Shown: positions 1 to 7,968, counted from the stretch's first letter. The stretch: DNA of 10,482 nt from Desulfoprunum sp. (GCA_030696435.1 JAUYSF010000400.1:1-10482); one strand, 5' to 3'. Notes: generated by a model from the sequence alone, not told the origin. Program-made: numbers and translations.

Positions 1-585
1 GCCGATATCTTTGAATATGAACTGCCCTGGGTGAAGGTCGGGCAGTCGGCCAGGGTGGAGCTGCCCTATGCCGTCGACAAGATCTTCGAGGGCAAGATCA
101 CCTATATCTATCCCTATCTGAACAATGAAAGCCGCACAGCCAAGGCCCGCATCGAGCTTGCTAACCCAGGCCTTGAGCTCAAACCCGATATGTATGCCAA
201 TGTCAGTATTGCCACCGGGGCGGTTGACGGGGCGCTGGCCATTCTCGCCAATGCAATTCTCAATTCCGGCAGAGGGCAGACCGTCTTCGTCGCCCGCAGT
301 GGCGGCAAATATGAGCCTCGCCAGGTGAAAAGCGGGGTTACCGATGACAACGGCTATGTCCAGATCCTCTCCGGTCTCAGTGAAGGTGACTCGGTGGTGG
401 TCTCAGCCCAGTTCATGCTCGATTCGGAAAGCACCCTGCGCGAGGCTGTGCAGAAGATGACTGCACCGGCCGGGGCAGGAATGGCCTCGGACCAGAAGGC
501 CAAGGTCGAACCTGGAAAAAGAGATTCGACCAAGCCTCCCGCCCAAAAAGACGGGGCAAAAGCTCTCGATGATCTCTTCAAGTAA
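1..585 (+). CDS. cusB: CusB/HlyD-type efflux RND periplasmic adaptor subunit, 5' truncated by window edge
   Basis: C-terminal 194 codons of a membrane-fusion adaptor that bridges an inner-membrane RND pump to an outer-membrane channel. The frame is open from base 1 (ADIFEYELPWVKVGQ...), so the gene starts outside the window. Visible parts are the end of the beta-barrel domain (ADIFEYELPWVKVGQSARV, then GKITYIYPYLNNESRTAKAR, a motif typical of heavy-metal CusB-like adaptors) and the membrane-proximal domain (TVFVA...VKSGVTDDNGYVQILSGLSEGDSVVVSAQFMLDSES). The last ~40 residues form a low-complexity Lys/Pro/Ala-rich tail ending in LDDLFK. The gene ends 31 bp before the pump gene, which follows on the same strand, so the two are very probably one operon. 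The heavy-metal subfamily is inferred from the wording of the conserved motifs and from the CusA-type neighbour. Confidence 0.93.
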   Translation, partial: ADIFEYELPWVKVGQSARVELPYAVDKIFEGKITYIYPYLNNESRTAKARIELANPGLELKPDMYANVSIATGAVDGALAILANAILNSGRGQTVFVARSGGKYEPRQVKSGVTDDNGYVQILSGLSEGDSVVVSAQFMLDSESTLREAVQKMTAPAGAGMASDQKAKVEPGKRDSTKPPAQKDGAKALDDLFK

Positions 586-616
586 TTCATTGTGAACCTC
601 TGGCCTGGAGAGCGCC

Positions 617-3600
617 ATGCTTGAAAAAATCATCGGCTGGTCGATCAATAACAAATTTCTCGTTATCCTTTTGACCCTGTTTGCCGTCATCGGGGGCAGC
701 TACGCCCTGAAAAACACCCCGGTGGACGCCATTCCAGACCTCTCCGATGTCCAGGTCATCGTCTATACTGCATACCCCAGCCAGGCCCCGCAGGTCGTCG
801 AAGACCAGGTCACTTATCCGCTGACCACCCAGATGCTCTCGGTGCCGGGGGCCAAGGTGGTACGCGGCTACTCGTTTTTCGGCAGCAGTTTTGTCTATAT
901 CATCTTCGATGACGGCACCGACATGTACTGGGCCAGATCCCGGGTCCTGGAGTATCTCAATACCCTCTCGGGCAGGCTGCCGCAGGGGGTGACGCCGATC
1001 CTCGGCCCCGACGCCACCGGGGTCGGCTGGATCTATGAGTACACCCTGGAGAGTAAGAAGCATAATCTGCAGGAGCTGCGCTCGATTCAGGACTGGTATC
1101 TGCGCTATGAATTGACCTCGCTGGAAGGGGTAAGTGAGGTGGCAAGCCTCGGCGGTTTCGTCAAAGAGTATCAGGTGGCCGTCGATCCCAATAAGCTCGT
1201 GGCCTACAATATCCCGATCACCGATGTCATGATGGCCATCAAGAAGGCCAACCTTGATGTCGGCGGCGGTGCCATCGAGATGGGCGAGACCGAGTTTGTG
1301 GTGCGCAGCCACGGCTATATCCGCTCTCTTCTAGATCTGCAGAACATCGTGGTGATGAGCAGCAAGGAGGGGACGCCGATCCTGGTCAAAAACCTGGCGG
1401 AAGTCCGGCTCGGGCCCGAGATGCGGCGTGGTGTTGCCGAGTGGAACGGTGAGGGGGAGGCAGTTGGCGGCATCATCGTCATGCGTTTTGGCGAAAATGC
1501 CTTAAAGACCATCGAGCGGGTCAAGGAGAAGCTGGAAAGCCTCAAGGCCGGCCTGCCGGAGGGTGTGACGATCAGGACTGCCTATGACCGTTCCGGCCTG
1601 ATCGAGCGGGCCATCGCCACCCTGAAGGAAAAACTCGTCGAAGAGAGCATTGTCGTGGCCCTGGTCACCATGCTCTTTCTCTATCACCTGCCGAGTGCCT
1701 TTGTGGCCATCTTCACCCTGCCGGTGGCCATTCTGATGGCTTTTGCCGTCATGCACCTCCAGGGAATCAATGCCAATATCATGAGTCTTGGCGGTATCGC
1801 CATCGCCATCGGGGCGATGATCGATGCGGCTATCATCATGATCGAGAATGCCCATAAACATCTGGAGCGTGATCGCGGCAAAAAACCGCACTGGCAGATC
1901 ATCCGCGATGCCGCCACCGAGGTCGGGCCGACTCTCTTTTATTCCCTCTTGGTCATCACCGTCTCCTTTGTGCCGGTCTTTACCCTGACCGAACAGGCCG
2001 GCCGGCTGTTCAAGCCGCTGGCCTTCACCAAGACCTATGCCATGGGGGCGGCGGCCTTTCTCTCGATTACGCTCGTGCCGGTGCTGATGGGCTGGTTCAT
2101 CCGCGGCAAGATCAAACCTGAGCAGGCCAATCCGTTTAACCGACTGCTCATTCGCATCTACCATCCTCTGGTGGATTTTGTTCTCAACTGGCGCAAGATG
2201 ACGCTTCTCTTGGCCCTGGTCGCCATGCTGTCGATCGCCTGGCCGCTGTCGAAGATGGGTTCGGAGTTCATGCCGTCGCTCTATGAGGGCGATCTGCTCT
2301 ACATGCCGACCACATTGCCCGGATTGTCGGTGACCAAGGCCAAGGAAATCCTGCAGCAGACCGACCGGATCATCCGTCAGTTCCCTGAGGTAGAGCACGT
2401 CTTCGGCAAGATCGGTCGGGCTGAGACGGCCACCGATCCGGCCCCGATGATGATGATTGAGACGACCATTACTCTGAAACCGGAAACGGAGTGGCGGCAG
2501 GTTGCGGCCAGGCGTTTCTATTCCGACTGGCCTGATGCGCTGGAATTGGTCAAAAAACCACTGCGCCTGCTCTGGCCGGAGCATGTGCCCATAACGGTCG
2601 AGAAACTCACCGAACTGCTCAACAGCTCGATCCAGTTTCCGGGGCTGACCAACGCCTGGACCATGCCGATCAAGACCCGCATCGATATGCTGTCAACCGG
2701 CATCAAGACCCCGGTCGGCATCAAGGTCATGGGCAATGATCTGGCAACGCTCAGTCGTATCGGTGCGGAGATCGAAGCGGTGGTCAGGACGGTACCGGGC
2801 ACCCTGAGCGCTATTTCCGAACGGGCGGTTGGCGGCAAGTACCTCGATATCCAGATTGACCGGCTCAAGGCCGCCCGCTACGGCATCAATGTCGGTACCA
2901 TCCAGGAGATCATCCAGACGGCAGTGGGCGGCATGGCCATCACCGAGACCGTCGAGGGCCTGGAGCGCTACCCGGTCAATGTCCGCTATGATCGGGATTT
3001 CCGCAGTGATATCGATTCGCTCAAACGCGTACTGGTGCCCGGCGCAGGGGGCAGGCATATACCGCTGGAACAACTGACCAGCATCTCCATCAACAATGAC
3101 CCGGACAGTATCAAGACCGAGAACGCCCGCCGCACCGCCTGGGTCTATGTGGACATCAAAGATATCGATGTCGGCACCTATGTAAAGAACGCCCGGAAGG
3201 CGGTGGACCAGCATATCAAATTGCCCCAGGGCTATAATATCATCTGGAGTGGTCAGTACGAGTATATGGAGAAGGCCAGGGAGCGCCTGCTGGTCATCAT
3301 TCCGCTGACGGTGCTGATCATCTTTGTCATCATCTATATCAGTACCAAAAGCCTGGTGAAGACCGGCATCGTCTTTCTGGCCGTGCCCTTTTCGTTGGTC
3401 GGGGCCTTTTGGCTCCTCTATCTGCTGGGCTACAACACCTCGATTGCCGTCTGGGTGGGGATCATCGCTCTGGCCGGTCTTGATGCCGAGACCGGGGTGG
3501 TGATGCTGCTCTATCTCGATCTGGCCCACGGACTCTGGTTGAAAAAAGGCCGAATGCTCAGCCGTGGCGATCTGGTGCAGGCCATCCATCATGGTGCGGT

Positions 3601-3844
3601 AAAGCGTATCCGACCAAAGATCATGACTATTTCGGTGATTATCGCCGGTCTCCTGCCGATCATGTGGAGCCACGGCACCGGTGCCGATGTCATGAAACGC
3701 ATCGCCGCGCCCATGGTGGGCGGGGTGGTGACCTCGGGCATCATGGAACTGCTGGTCTATCCGGTGATCTTTTTTATCTGGCGGGGGCTGCATCTCAAGA
3801 AGGATTTGATCGCGACCAGCCAGGGAGATATCGAGGAAGAATGA
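617..3844 (+). CDS. cusA: CusA/CzcA-family heavy-metal efflux RND pump, inner-membrane subunit
   Basis: Proton-driven inner-membrane RND transporter of the heavy-metal efflux class, 1075 aa and complete. The start ATG has GGAGAG 4 bp upstream. TM1 is near residues 12-30, the first porter region runs to ~335, TM2-6 lie at ~342-495, the second porter region at ~550-885, and TM8-12 at ~890-1055. The subfamily motif GAMIDAAIIMIENAHKHLE places Asp403 at the proton-relay position (CusA Asp405). Glu958 (ALAGLDAETGVVM) and Lys1001 (RIRPKIMT) match the CusA relay residues Glu939 and Lys984. Of the CusA copper-binding methionine triad, Met613 (PMMMIETT) and Met691 (RIDMLSTGI) are kept, but the third position is Ile757 (ARYGINVG). 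About 28 extra residues lie between the first two Met positions relative to E. coli CusA, a length variant I recall from other family members. Metal specificity is therefore uncertain: Cu(I)/Ag(I) is likely. Alignments are from memory. Confidence 0.96.
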   Translation: MLEKIIGWSINNKFLVILLTLFAVIGGSYALKNTPVDAIPDLSDVQVIVYTAYPSQAPQVVEDQVTYPLTTQMLSVPGAKVVRGYSFFGSSFVYIIFDDGTDMYWARSRVLEYLNTLSGRLPQGVTPILGPDATGVGWIYEYTLESKKHNLQELRSIQDWYLRYELTSLEGVSEVASLGGFVKEYQVAVDPNKLVAYNIPITDVMMAIKKANLDVGGGAIEMGETEFVVRSHGYIRSLLDLQNIVVMSSKEGTPILVKNLAEVRLGPEMRRGVAEWNGEGEAVGGIIVMRFGENALKTIERVKEKLESLKAGLPEGVTIRTAYDRSGLIERAIATLKEKLVEESIVVALVTMLFLYHLPSAFVAIFTLPVAILMAFAVMHLQGINANIMSLGGIAIAIGAMIDAAIIMIENAHKHLERDRGKKPHWQIIRDAATEVGPTLFYSLLVITVSFVPVFTLTEQAGRLFKPLAFTKTYAMGAAAFLSITLVPVLMGWFIRGKIKPEQANPFNRLLIRIYHPLVDFVLNWRKMTLLLALVAMLSIAWPLSKMGSEFMPSLYEGDLLYMPTTLPGLSVTKAKEILQQTDRIIRQFPEVEHVFGKIGRAETATDPAPMMMIETTITLKPETEWRQVAARRFYSDWPDALELVKKPLRLLWPEHVPITVEKLTELLNSSIQFPGLTNAWTMPIKTRIDMLSTGIKTPVGIKVMGNDLATLSRIGAEIEAVVRTVPGTLSAISERAVGGKYLDIQIDRLKAARYGINVGTIQEIIQTAVGGMAITETVEGLERYPVNVRYDRDFRSDIDSLKRVLVPGAGGRHIPLEQLTSISINNDPDSIKTENARRTAWVYVDIKDIDVGTYVKNARKAVDQHIKLPQGYNIIWSGQYEYMEKARERLLVIIPLTVLIIFVIIYISTKSLVKTGIVFLAVPFSLVGAFWLLYLLGYNTSIAVWVGIIALAGLDAETGVVMLLYLDLAHGLWLKKGRMLSRGDLVQAIHHGAVKRIRPKIMTISVIIAGLLPIMWSHGTGADVMKRIAAPMVGGVVTSGIMELLVYPVIFFIWRGLHLKKDLIATSQGDIEEE

Positions 3845-3864
3845 ACATACAACACTACATCAAC

Positions 3865-3870
3865 AAGGAG
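3865..3870 (+). promoter_or_regulatory. Ribosome-binding site that fixes the start of the Met-rich gene
   Basis: AAGGAG lies 6 bp before the ATG at 3877. An in-frame ATG at 3841 overlaps the cusA stop codon (ATGA) but has no comparable site, and starting there would put a hydrophilic stretch before a clean signal peptide. The 3877 start is therefore preferred. Confidence 0.75.
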
Positions 3871-3876
3871 ACAACC

Positions 3877-4365
3877 ATGAAATACACAATGACGGCTTTA
3901 CTTTCCGCTATCCTGCTATTTGTCCTGCCATTCGGACTTTTGGCTGCATCTCCTCCCAGTAGTCAAGAAGGCATGTCGCAGAGCGGCCAGGGAATGCAGC
4001 AAGGTGGTATGATGATGGGCGGCATGATCATGCTTGAAGTGAAGACCGAAGATGGGGTGCGGGGCATGGTCCATCTCAGTGATGTCAGCGAGGCTATGGC
4101 CAAGATGGGTATGAAGGAAAATTTTCATTTCATGGTCATGTTCAATGACAATGCTACCGACGCTCCGATTGCAGAAGGAACTGTGGCCTTGAAGATCACC
4201 GACCCGGCCGGTAAGGAGTCGGAACCTCTTGCCCTGATGCTGACGGATGGCATGTTCGGTGCTGATATTGCTCTTATCGAGAAAGGGGCCTATCGTTTTA
4301 CGGTCGGCACCAAGCTAACAGACGGCAAAAAACGCCAGTTTGTGTTTGAGTATACGCTTAAATAG
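3877..4365 (+). CDS. Met-rich exported protein, putative periplasmic metal-binding accessory of the efflux operon
   Basis: A 162-aa protein I cannot assign to a named family. Residues 1-24 form a Sec signal peptide (MKYTM, a hydrophobic core ALLSAILLFVLPFGLLA, cleavage probably near AAS). No lipobox cysteine is present, so a soluble periplasmic protein is expected. Residues ~33-52 form a Met/Gly/Gln cluster containing GGMMMGGMIM, and the whole protein has 17 methionines (about 10%) and no cysteine, typical of periplasmic Cu(I)/Ag(I)-handling sequences. The C-terminal ~100 residues alternate strand-like segments (GTVALKITDP, GAYRFTVGTKL, RQFVFEYTLK), resembling a small beta-sandwich of the YtkA/FixH kind. 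That comparison is by look only. The gene starts 32 bp after the cusA stop codon on the same strand, so it is probably the last gene of the operon. A role in metal capture or hand-off to the adaptor is inference. Confidence 0.85.
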   Translation: MKYTMTALLSAILLFVLPFGLLAASPPSSQEGMSQSGQGMQQGGMMMGGMIMLEVKTEDGVRGMVHLSDVSEAMAKMGMKENFHFMVMFNDNATDAPIAEGTVALKITDPAGKESEPLALMLTDGMFGADIALIEKGAYRFTVGTKLTDGKKRQFVFEYTLK

Positions 4366-4459
4366 ATTGAGAGCAGATCACCCGGAAGGTCGTTGTATTC
4401 AGTGGTTTTGAATGAGGGGGGATGTTTCGTCTCTGTTTTCCAAAGGACACGGGATTAAT

Positions 4460-4474
4460 CTTTCCGGTGGAAAG
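4460..4474. repeat. Short perfect inverted repeat in the intergenic region
   Basis: CTTTCC and GGAAAG separated by GGT (6-bp arms, 3-nt loop), about 95 bp after the Met-rich gene. No T-run follows, so it is not a convincing intrinsic terminator. It may help end the efflux operon transcript or be chance. Confidence 0.3.
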
Positions 4475-4513
4475 TGGATTGGTCTGACCTGAGGACCGGA
4501 TAACGTATTCCTG

Positions 4514-4543
4514 TTGACACATCCGAGGAGAAATGGGTATTTT
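4514..4543 (+). promoter_or_regulatory. Probable sigma70-type promoter of the aminotransferase gene
   Basis: A consensus -35 box TTGACA (4514-4519) is followed 18 bp later by TATTTT (4538-4543, four of six matches to TATAAT). Transcription would start near 4550 and give a leader of about 40 nt before the ATG at 4589. The location between two differently purposed genes fits a promoter driving the aminotransferase and the abutting fusion gene. Confidence 0.5.
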
Positions 4544-4578
4544 TTACGGCTTGTGCAGTACCTATCAATAACCCATTT
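4531..4578. repeat. Split inverted repeat flanking the aminotransferase leader
   Basis: AAATGGGT (4531-4538) and ACCCATTT (4571-4578) are perfect 8-bp inverted arms, extendable to 10 bp with one bulged A, 32 bp apart. The left arm touches the proposed -10 box and the right arm directly abuts the GGAGG ribosome-binding site. This could be an operator pair, or an RNA hairpin if transcription starts further upstream, or chance. Confidence 0.4.
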
Positions 4579-4583
4579 GGAGG
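4579..4583 (+). promoter_or_regulatory. Ribosome-binding site that fixes the aminotransferase start
   Basis: GGAGG lies 5 bp before ATG 4589. The frame is open further upstream to a TTG at 4514, but only the 4589 start gives the family-typical N-terminus (MWKNIVAAPADSILGL). Confidence 0.8.
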
Positions 4584-4588
4584 AAGGT

Positions 4589-5785
4589 ATGTGGAAGAAT
4601 ATTGTGGCGGCCCCGGCGGATTCAATCTTAGGACTGACGGATGCCTTCCGCAAGGACCCGAGCCCGCAGAAGGTCAATCTCGGTGTCGGTGTCTATAAGG
4701 ATGATGCCGGCAGAACTCCGATTCTGGAATGCGTCAAGGCGGCCGAAAAGATCCTGCTGGAGAACGAGAGCACTAAGAGTTATCTGCCGATTTCGGGAGA
4801 CCCGGCCTATGCCGCGAGTGTCCAGAAGCTGATCTTCGGCGAGACCAGTGAGGTCCTGGTAAACAAACGGGCGGCTACGGTGCATGCCCCCGGCGGCACT
4901 GGGGCGCTCAGGGTCGGTGCTGATCTTCTGAAAAAATTCAAACCGGAGGCTAGGCTCTGGATAAGCTCTCCGACCTGGGCTAATCACAAGGGCGTGTTCA
5001 CGACCGCTGGTTTTGAGCTGGGCGAATACACCTACTACGACCCGGCCACAAAGAGTGTTGATTTTGCCGGCATGGTCAAATGCCTGAAGGCGATCCCGGC
5101 GGGGGACATTGTTTTGCTGCACGCCTGCTGCCATAATCCCAGCGGCGTCGATCTCGATAACGATCAATGGAGCGAGGTTGTGGCCATTGCCCAGAAACAG
5201 GGTTGGCTGCCCTTCCTCGATTTTGCCTACCAGGGTTTTGGAGAGGGCGTTGAAGAGGACCGCTATGCTGTCGAGCAGTTCGCCGCCACAGGGCTTGATT
5301 TTTTTATTGCCAGTTCATTTTCGAAGAACTTCGGCCTCTATAACGAGCGGACCGGTGCCCTGACCATTGTCAGCCCGACCGCGGAAGAATCGATTGTCGC
5401 CATGAGCCACCTCAAAACCGTGGTACGGGTGATCTACTCCAACCCGCCGGCCCACGGCGGCCTGGTCGCCGCCACCATCCTCGGCGATCCGCTGTTGTAC
5501 AAGCAGTGGCTGGGAGAACTGGCTGCCATGCGCGAACGTATCGTCGCCATGCGGACCGCCCTGGTCGACGGTCTCAATGCCCGGGGTGTCGCCGGCGACT
5601 TCTCCTATATCAAGAAGCAGCGGGGCATGTTCTCGTTCAGCGGTCTCTCTGATACAACGGTGGCCTGGTTGCGAGAACATAAAAACATCTACGTGGTGGG
5701 TGGTGGTCGTATCAACCTGGCCGGTCTCACCTCAAAAAATATCGACTATGTCTGCGATGCCATCGCCGAGGCCCTGAAGGCCTGA
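4589..5785 (+). CDS. Aspartate/aromatic amino acid aminotransferase (class I PLP-dependent)
   Basis: Cytosolic PLP enzyme that moves an amino group between an amino acid (aspartate and/or aromatic) and 2-oxoglutarate. It is 398 aa, close to E. coli AspC (396 aa) and collinear with it. Visible landmarks: N-terminal AAPADSILGLTDAFRKD; PGGTGALRVGADLL (100-113) at the cofactor phosphate site; Trp130 in SPTWANHKG; Asn183 in CHNPSG; Asp211 and Tyr214 in LDFAYQGFGEG; the Schiff-base Lys246 in ASSFSKNFGLYNERTGAL; Arg280 in VVRVIYSNPPAHGG, equivalent to the side-chain-carboxylate Arg292 of pig enzyme numbering; and Arg374 in GGGRINLAGL, the alpha-carboxylate arginine. All key residues are present, so it should be active. 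AspC versus TyrB specificity cannot be told from these residues, so no symbol is given. It has its own likely promoter, and the next gene begins at the base after its stop codon. Confidence 0.95.
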   Translation: MWKNIVAAPADSILGLTDAFRKDPSPQKVNLGVGVYKDDAGRTPILECVKAAEKILLENESTKSYLPISGDPAYAASVQKLIFGETSEVLVNKRAATVHAPGGTGALRVGADLLKKFKPEARLWISSPTWANHKGVFTTAGFELGEYTYYDPATKSVDFAGMVKCLKAIPAGDIVLLHACCHNPSGVDLDNDQWSEVVAIAQKQGWLPFLDFAYQGFGEGVEEDRYAVEQFAATGLDFFIASSFSKNFGLYNERTGALTIVSPTAEESIVAMSHLKTVVRVIYSNPPAHGGLVAATILGDPLLYKQWLGELAAMRERIVAMRTALVDGLNARGVAGDFSYIKKQRGMFSFSGLSDTTVAWLREHKNIYVVGGGRINLAGLTSKNIDYVCDAIAEALKA

Positions 5786-7897
5786 GTGAAAAAACAGAAA
5801 CCGTCGATTGTTTCTCCAGAGCGGTCCGGGACTCTGGCTACAAAACAACCAGCGGCCGGATCCGGTAACAGATCCCGCTGGCTGGCCTTTACCGGGAGTG
5901 TGCTGGTTTCCCTGCTGGTGTTCGCCTGGATCGGCAGGGATATCAGGCCTCTGGATGTCTTTGATGCCCTCAGAGACATGGCGCTGCCGGAGCTCTTACT
6001 CTATCTGATCAGTTCCTTTTTCATGAGTATCTGCCGGACCTGGCGGTATCTCCTGCTCCTTGAGCCGGTCGGCTACCGCCCGGGCCGGTTAGCCATGTTT
6101 CTTACCGTTATTGTGCGCAATCTCTTTGCCGATTTGCTGCCGGCCAAACTCGGTTCGCTGATCTATCTCTGGCTTTGTCGCACCCGGCTCGGAATCAGCT
6201 GGGGTGCGGCCTCCTCGAGCCTGGCCATTTCCTTTGTCTTTGACCTGATTGTCATGGCCCCTCTATTGGTGGTGGTCGGTCTGGTGATTGCCGGGGAACT
6301 GGGGTTCTCGCGGATCTTGGTCTGGGGATTTGGCCTGGCAATTGCCGGAGGGGCACTGGTGGCCCTTGTACTTCTTGCCCCGCTGGCCGATTGGGCGGCG
6401 CGACTGATACCGAGACTACCTGTTCTGCCTGAGAGGTTCAAGGTCGGTCTGGCTGGTTTTGCCGAATCTGTTGCTGATGACGTGCGGATCACCAACCATG
6501 CCGGCATTTTCCTGCCGGTGGTGGCCCTTTCCTTTATTATCCGTTTCGCGAAATATACCGCTATGTACTTTCTTCTGCTGGGAATTCTTGGTCCGATGGG
6601 TTTCGGGATAGTTGAACTTCCGCCTCATCGAGGCCTGGTTGGACTGGTTGCCCCTGAGATCGCCGCTGCCCTGCCGGTCAGCGGGATTGGCGGATTCGGG
6701 GCCTATGAAGGAACATGGGCTGTCACCTTTCACCTGCTGGGGTTGCCTGAACAGATGGCCAAACTTACCGGTGTCGCCCATCATCTCTTTACCCAGGCCT
6801 ATGGGGCCGGAATCGGTCTGGTGGCCCTTCTGCTGCTCTTCATTCCCTTTTTTCGAGCAGGAGAGACTCGGCCGGTCAATAGCTCTGTCTCTGCGTCAAG
6901 ACGGTGGCTGCAGATGGTTGCGGCCGTTCTGCTCTGGCTGGGGATTTCGGCGGGGGTATTCATGATGACCAATGTCCTGGCCTCTATGAGCGTGCCTTCA
7001 GGACCTGCAAATTTGAACTACAGTTCGGAAGAACTGACAGCCCGCACGCACCTACAAGAACTCCCCGCCGGCCATATTCTCTTCGATTCCAACCGGTCGG
7101 GATCATTCGGCATTTATGTTATGAATCCTGACGGTTCGGGACTGCGGACAGTGGTCGATAGCCCCGAGGAGGAGATGTTTCCCGATATTCATCGAAATGG
7201 TGAAGTGATCGTCTATGCCAGAGCCCGCAGCACGAACATCAAAGCCCCGGCTGATGTGCATATCTGCCGATTGGATGGATCACAAGACCGTATCCTTTTG
7301 GAAAACGCCACTTTTCCTTCATTTACCGCGGACGGTCAGGCTGTGATTGCCGAGCGGGATCGCAGTCATGTAATCCGGGTGAATCTTAAAAGTGGCAAGG
7401 AGGAAGAGATTTTTCCCCTGGCGCAAGGACCTTTTGCCCAGACTCAAATATCAAAACCGCGAATCTCGCCGGATCAGAAATGGGTCAGTTTTATCAGTGA
7501 TGTGCCCAAGCGCTGGAACGCCTGGGCTGTACGTCTGGAGGATGGCAAGGCCGTCCTGCTTGGGGAAGGTTGCCAGCCGGTTTGGTCGGCTGATCCTCGT
7601 CAAATCTACCATGTGGCCACAACAGGGATGAAGGAGCGTACCGGTTTCCGGCGCGCCATCCTGCCCGAGGGGAAGGGCAAGACCGTGCTCGATAATGATG
7701 CCCCGCGGGGGCATGAATACTTCCCCTCGATCTTTCAGGATCACTATATTTTTTATGCTGCCAGCAGACCGGGCGAGCACAATCCTGATACGGCCAACTA
7801 TCAACTCTATGTCCATGATCTCAAGGCTGGCTGGACCGCCCGCCTGACCTGTGACGCCTTCACCAACCGCTGGCCGGTTTGGATTCCGGCACGCTAG
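5786..7897 (+). CDS. Fusion protein: flippase-like (LPG_synthase_TM/UPF0104) membrane domain plus TolB/PD40-like beta-propeller
   Basis: 703 aa. A hydrophilic N-terminus (1-30) precedes a polytopic membrane part: TM segments at about 31-50, 65-82, 101-118, 143-170, 176-199, 240-268, 284-304, 328-356 and 374-397. The segment LVAPEIAAALPVSGIGGFGAYEGTW (287-311) resembles the conserved Pro/Gly/Glu motif of the lysylphosphatidylglycerol synthase TM/AglD/YbhN-type family, associated with lipid or lipid-linked substrate translocation. Residues ~429-703 form a propeller. The first blade is canonical TolB-like (ILFDSNRSGSFGIYVMNPDG, 431-450), and five more blade-like units follow, ending PVWI, giving about six blades. 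Basic residues before the last TM (RAGETRP, SRRW) and none just after it suggest the propeller is periplasmic. The GTG start touches the upstream TGA, with GAAGG 5 bp before it, suggesting translational coupling to the aminotransferase. Substrate is unknown. No catalytic synthase domain (DUF2156/GNAT-like) is present. Confidence 0.85.
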   Translation: MKKQKPSIVSPERSGTLATKQPAAGSGNRSRWLAFTGSVLVSLLVFAWIGRDIRPLDVFDALRDMALPELLLYLISSFFMSICRTWRYLLLLEPVGYRPGRLAMFLTVIVRNLFADLLPAKLGSLIYLWLCRTRLGISWGAASSSLAISFVFDLIVMAPLLVVVGLVIAGELGFSRILVWGFGLAIAGGALVALVLLAPLADWAARLIPRLPVLPERFKVGLAGFAESVADDVRITNHAGIFLPVVALSFIIRFAKYTAMYFLLLGILGPMGFGIVELPPHRGLVGLVAPEIAAALPVSGIGGFGAYEGTWAVTFHLLGLPEQMAKLTGVAHHLFTQAYGAGIGLVALLLLFIPFFRAGETRPVNSSVSASRRWLQMVAAVLLWLGISAGVFMMTNVLASMSVPSGPANLNYSSEELTARTHLQELPAGHILFDSNRSGSFGIYVMNPDGSGLRTVVDSPEEEMFPDIHRNGEVIVYARARSTNIKAPADVHICRLDGSQDRILLENATFPSFTADGQAVIAERDRSHVIRVNLKSGKEEEIFPLAQGPFAQTQISKPRISPDQKWVSFISDVPKRWNAWAVRLEDGKAVLLGEGCQPVWSADPRQIYHVATTGMKERTGFRRAILPEGKGKTVLDNDAPRGHEYFPSIFQDHYIFYAASRPGEHNPDTANYQLYVHDLKAGWTARLTCDAFTNRWPVWIPAR

Positions 7898-7906
7898 GAC
7901 AGGCCT

Positions 7907-7918
7907 TGGCTGCAGCCA
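7907..7918. repeat. 12-bp perfect palindrome just after the fusion gene
   Basis: TGGCTGCAGCCA begins 10 bp after the stop codon. There is no T-run after it and no loop, so it is a poor terminator candidate. Confidence 0.25.
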
Positions 7919-7968
7919 GTAAAATGGGCCGGATAAAAAGCTTCATGAGAAATGTGGGTTAGAGTTCT

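Noticed and set aside
587..3793. Long open frames on the minus strand opposite cusA (up to ~366 codons)
   Set aside because: They lie antisense to a clearly conserved pump gene, have His/Asp/Gln-rich composition typical of antisense frames over GC-rich coding DNA, and show no recognisable domains.
3841..3876. Alternative start (ATGA overlap with cusA stop) for the Met-rich gene
   Set aside because: It would add MNIQHYINKETT before a clean signal peptide and lacks the AAGGAG site found before ATG 3877.
7907..7918. Intrinsic terminator after the flippase-propeller gene
   Set aside because: The palindrome has no loop and is followed by AAAATGGG rather than a T-run.
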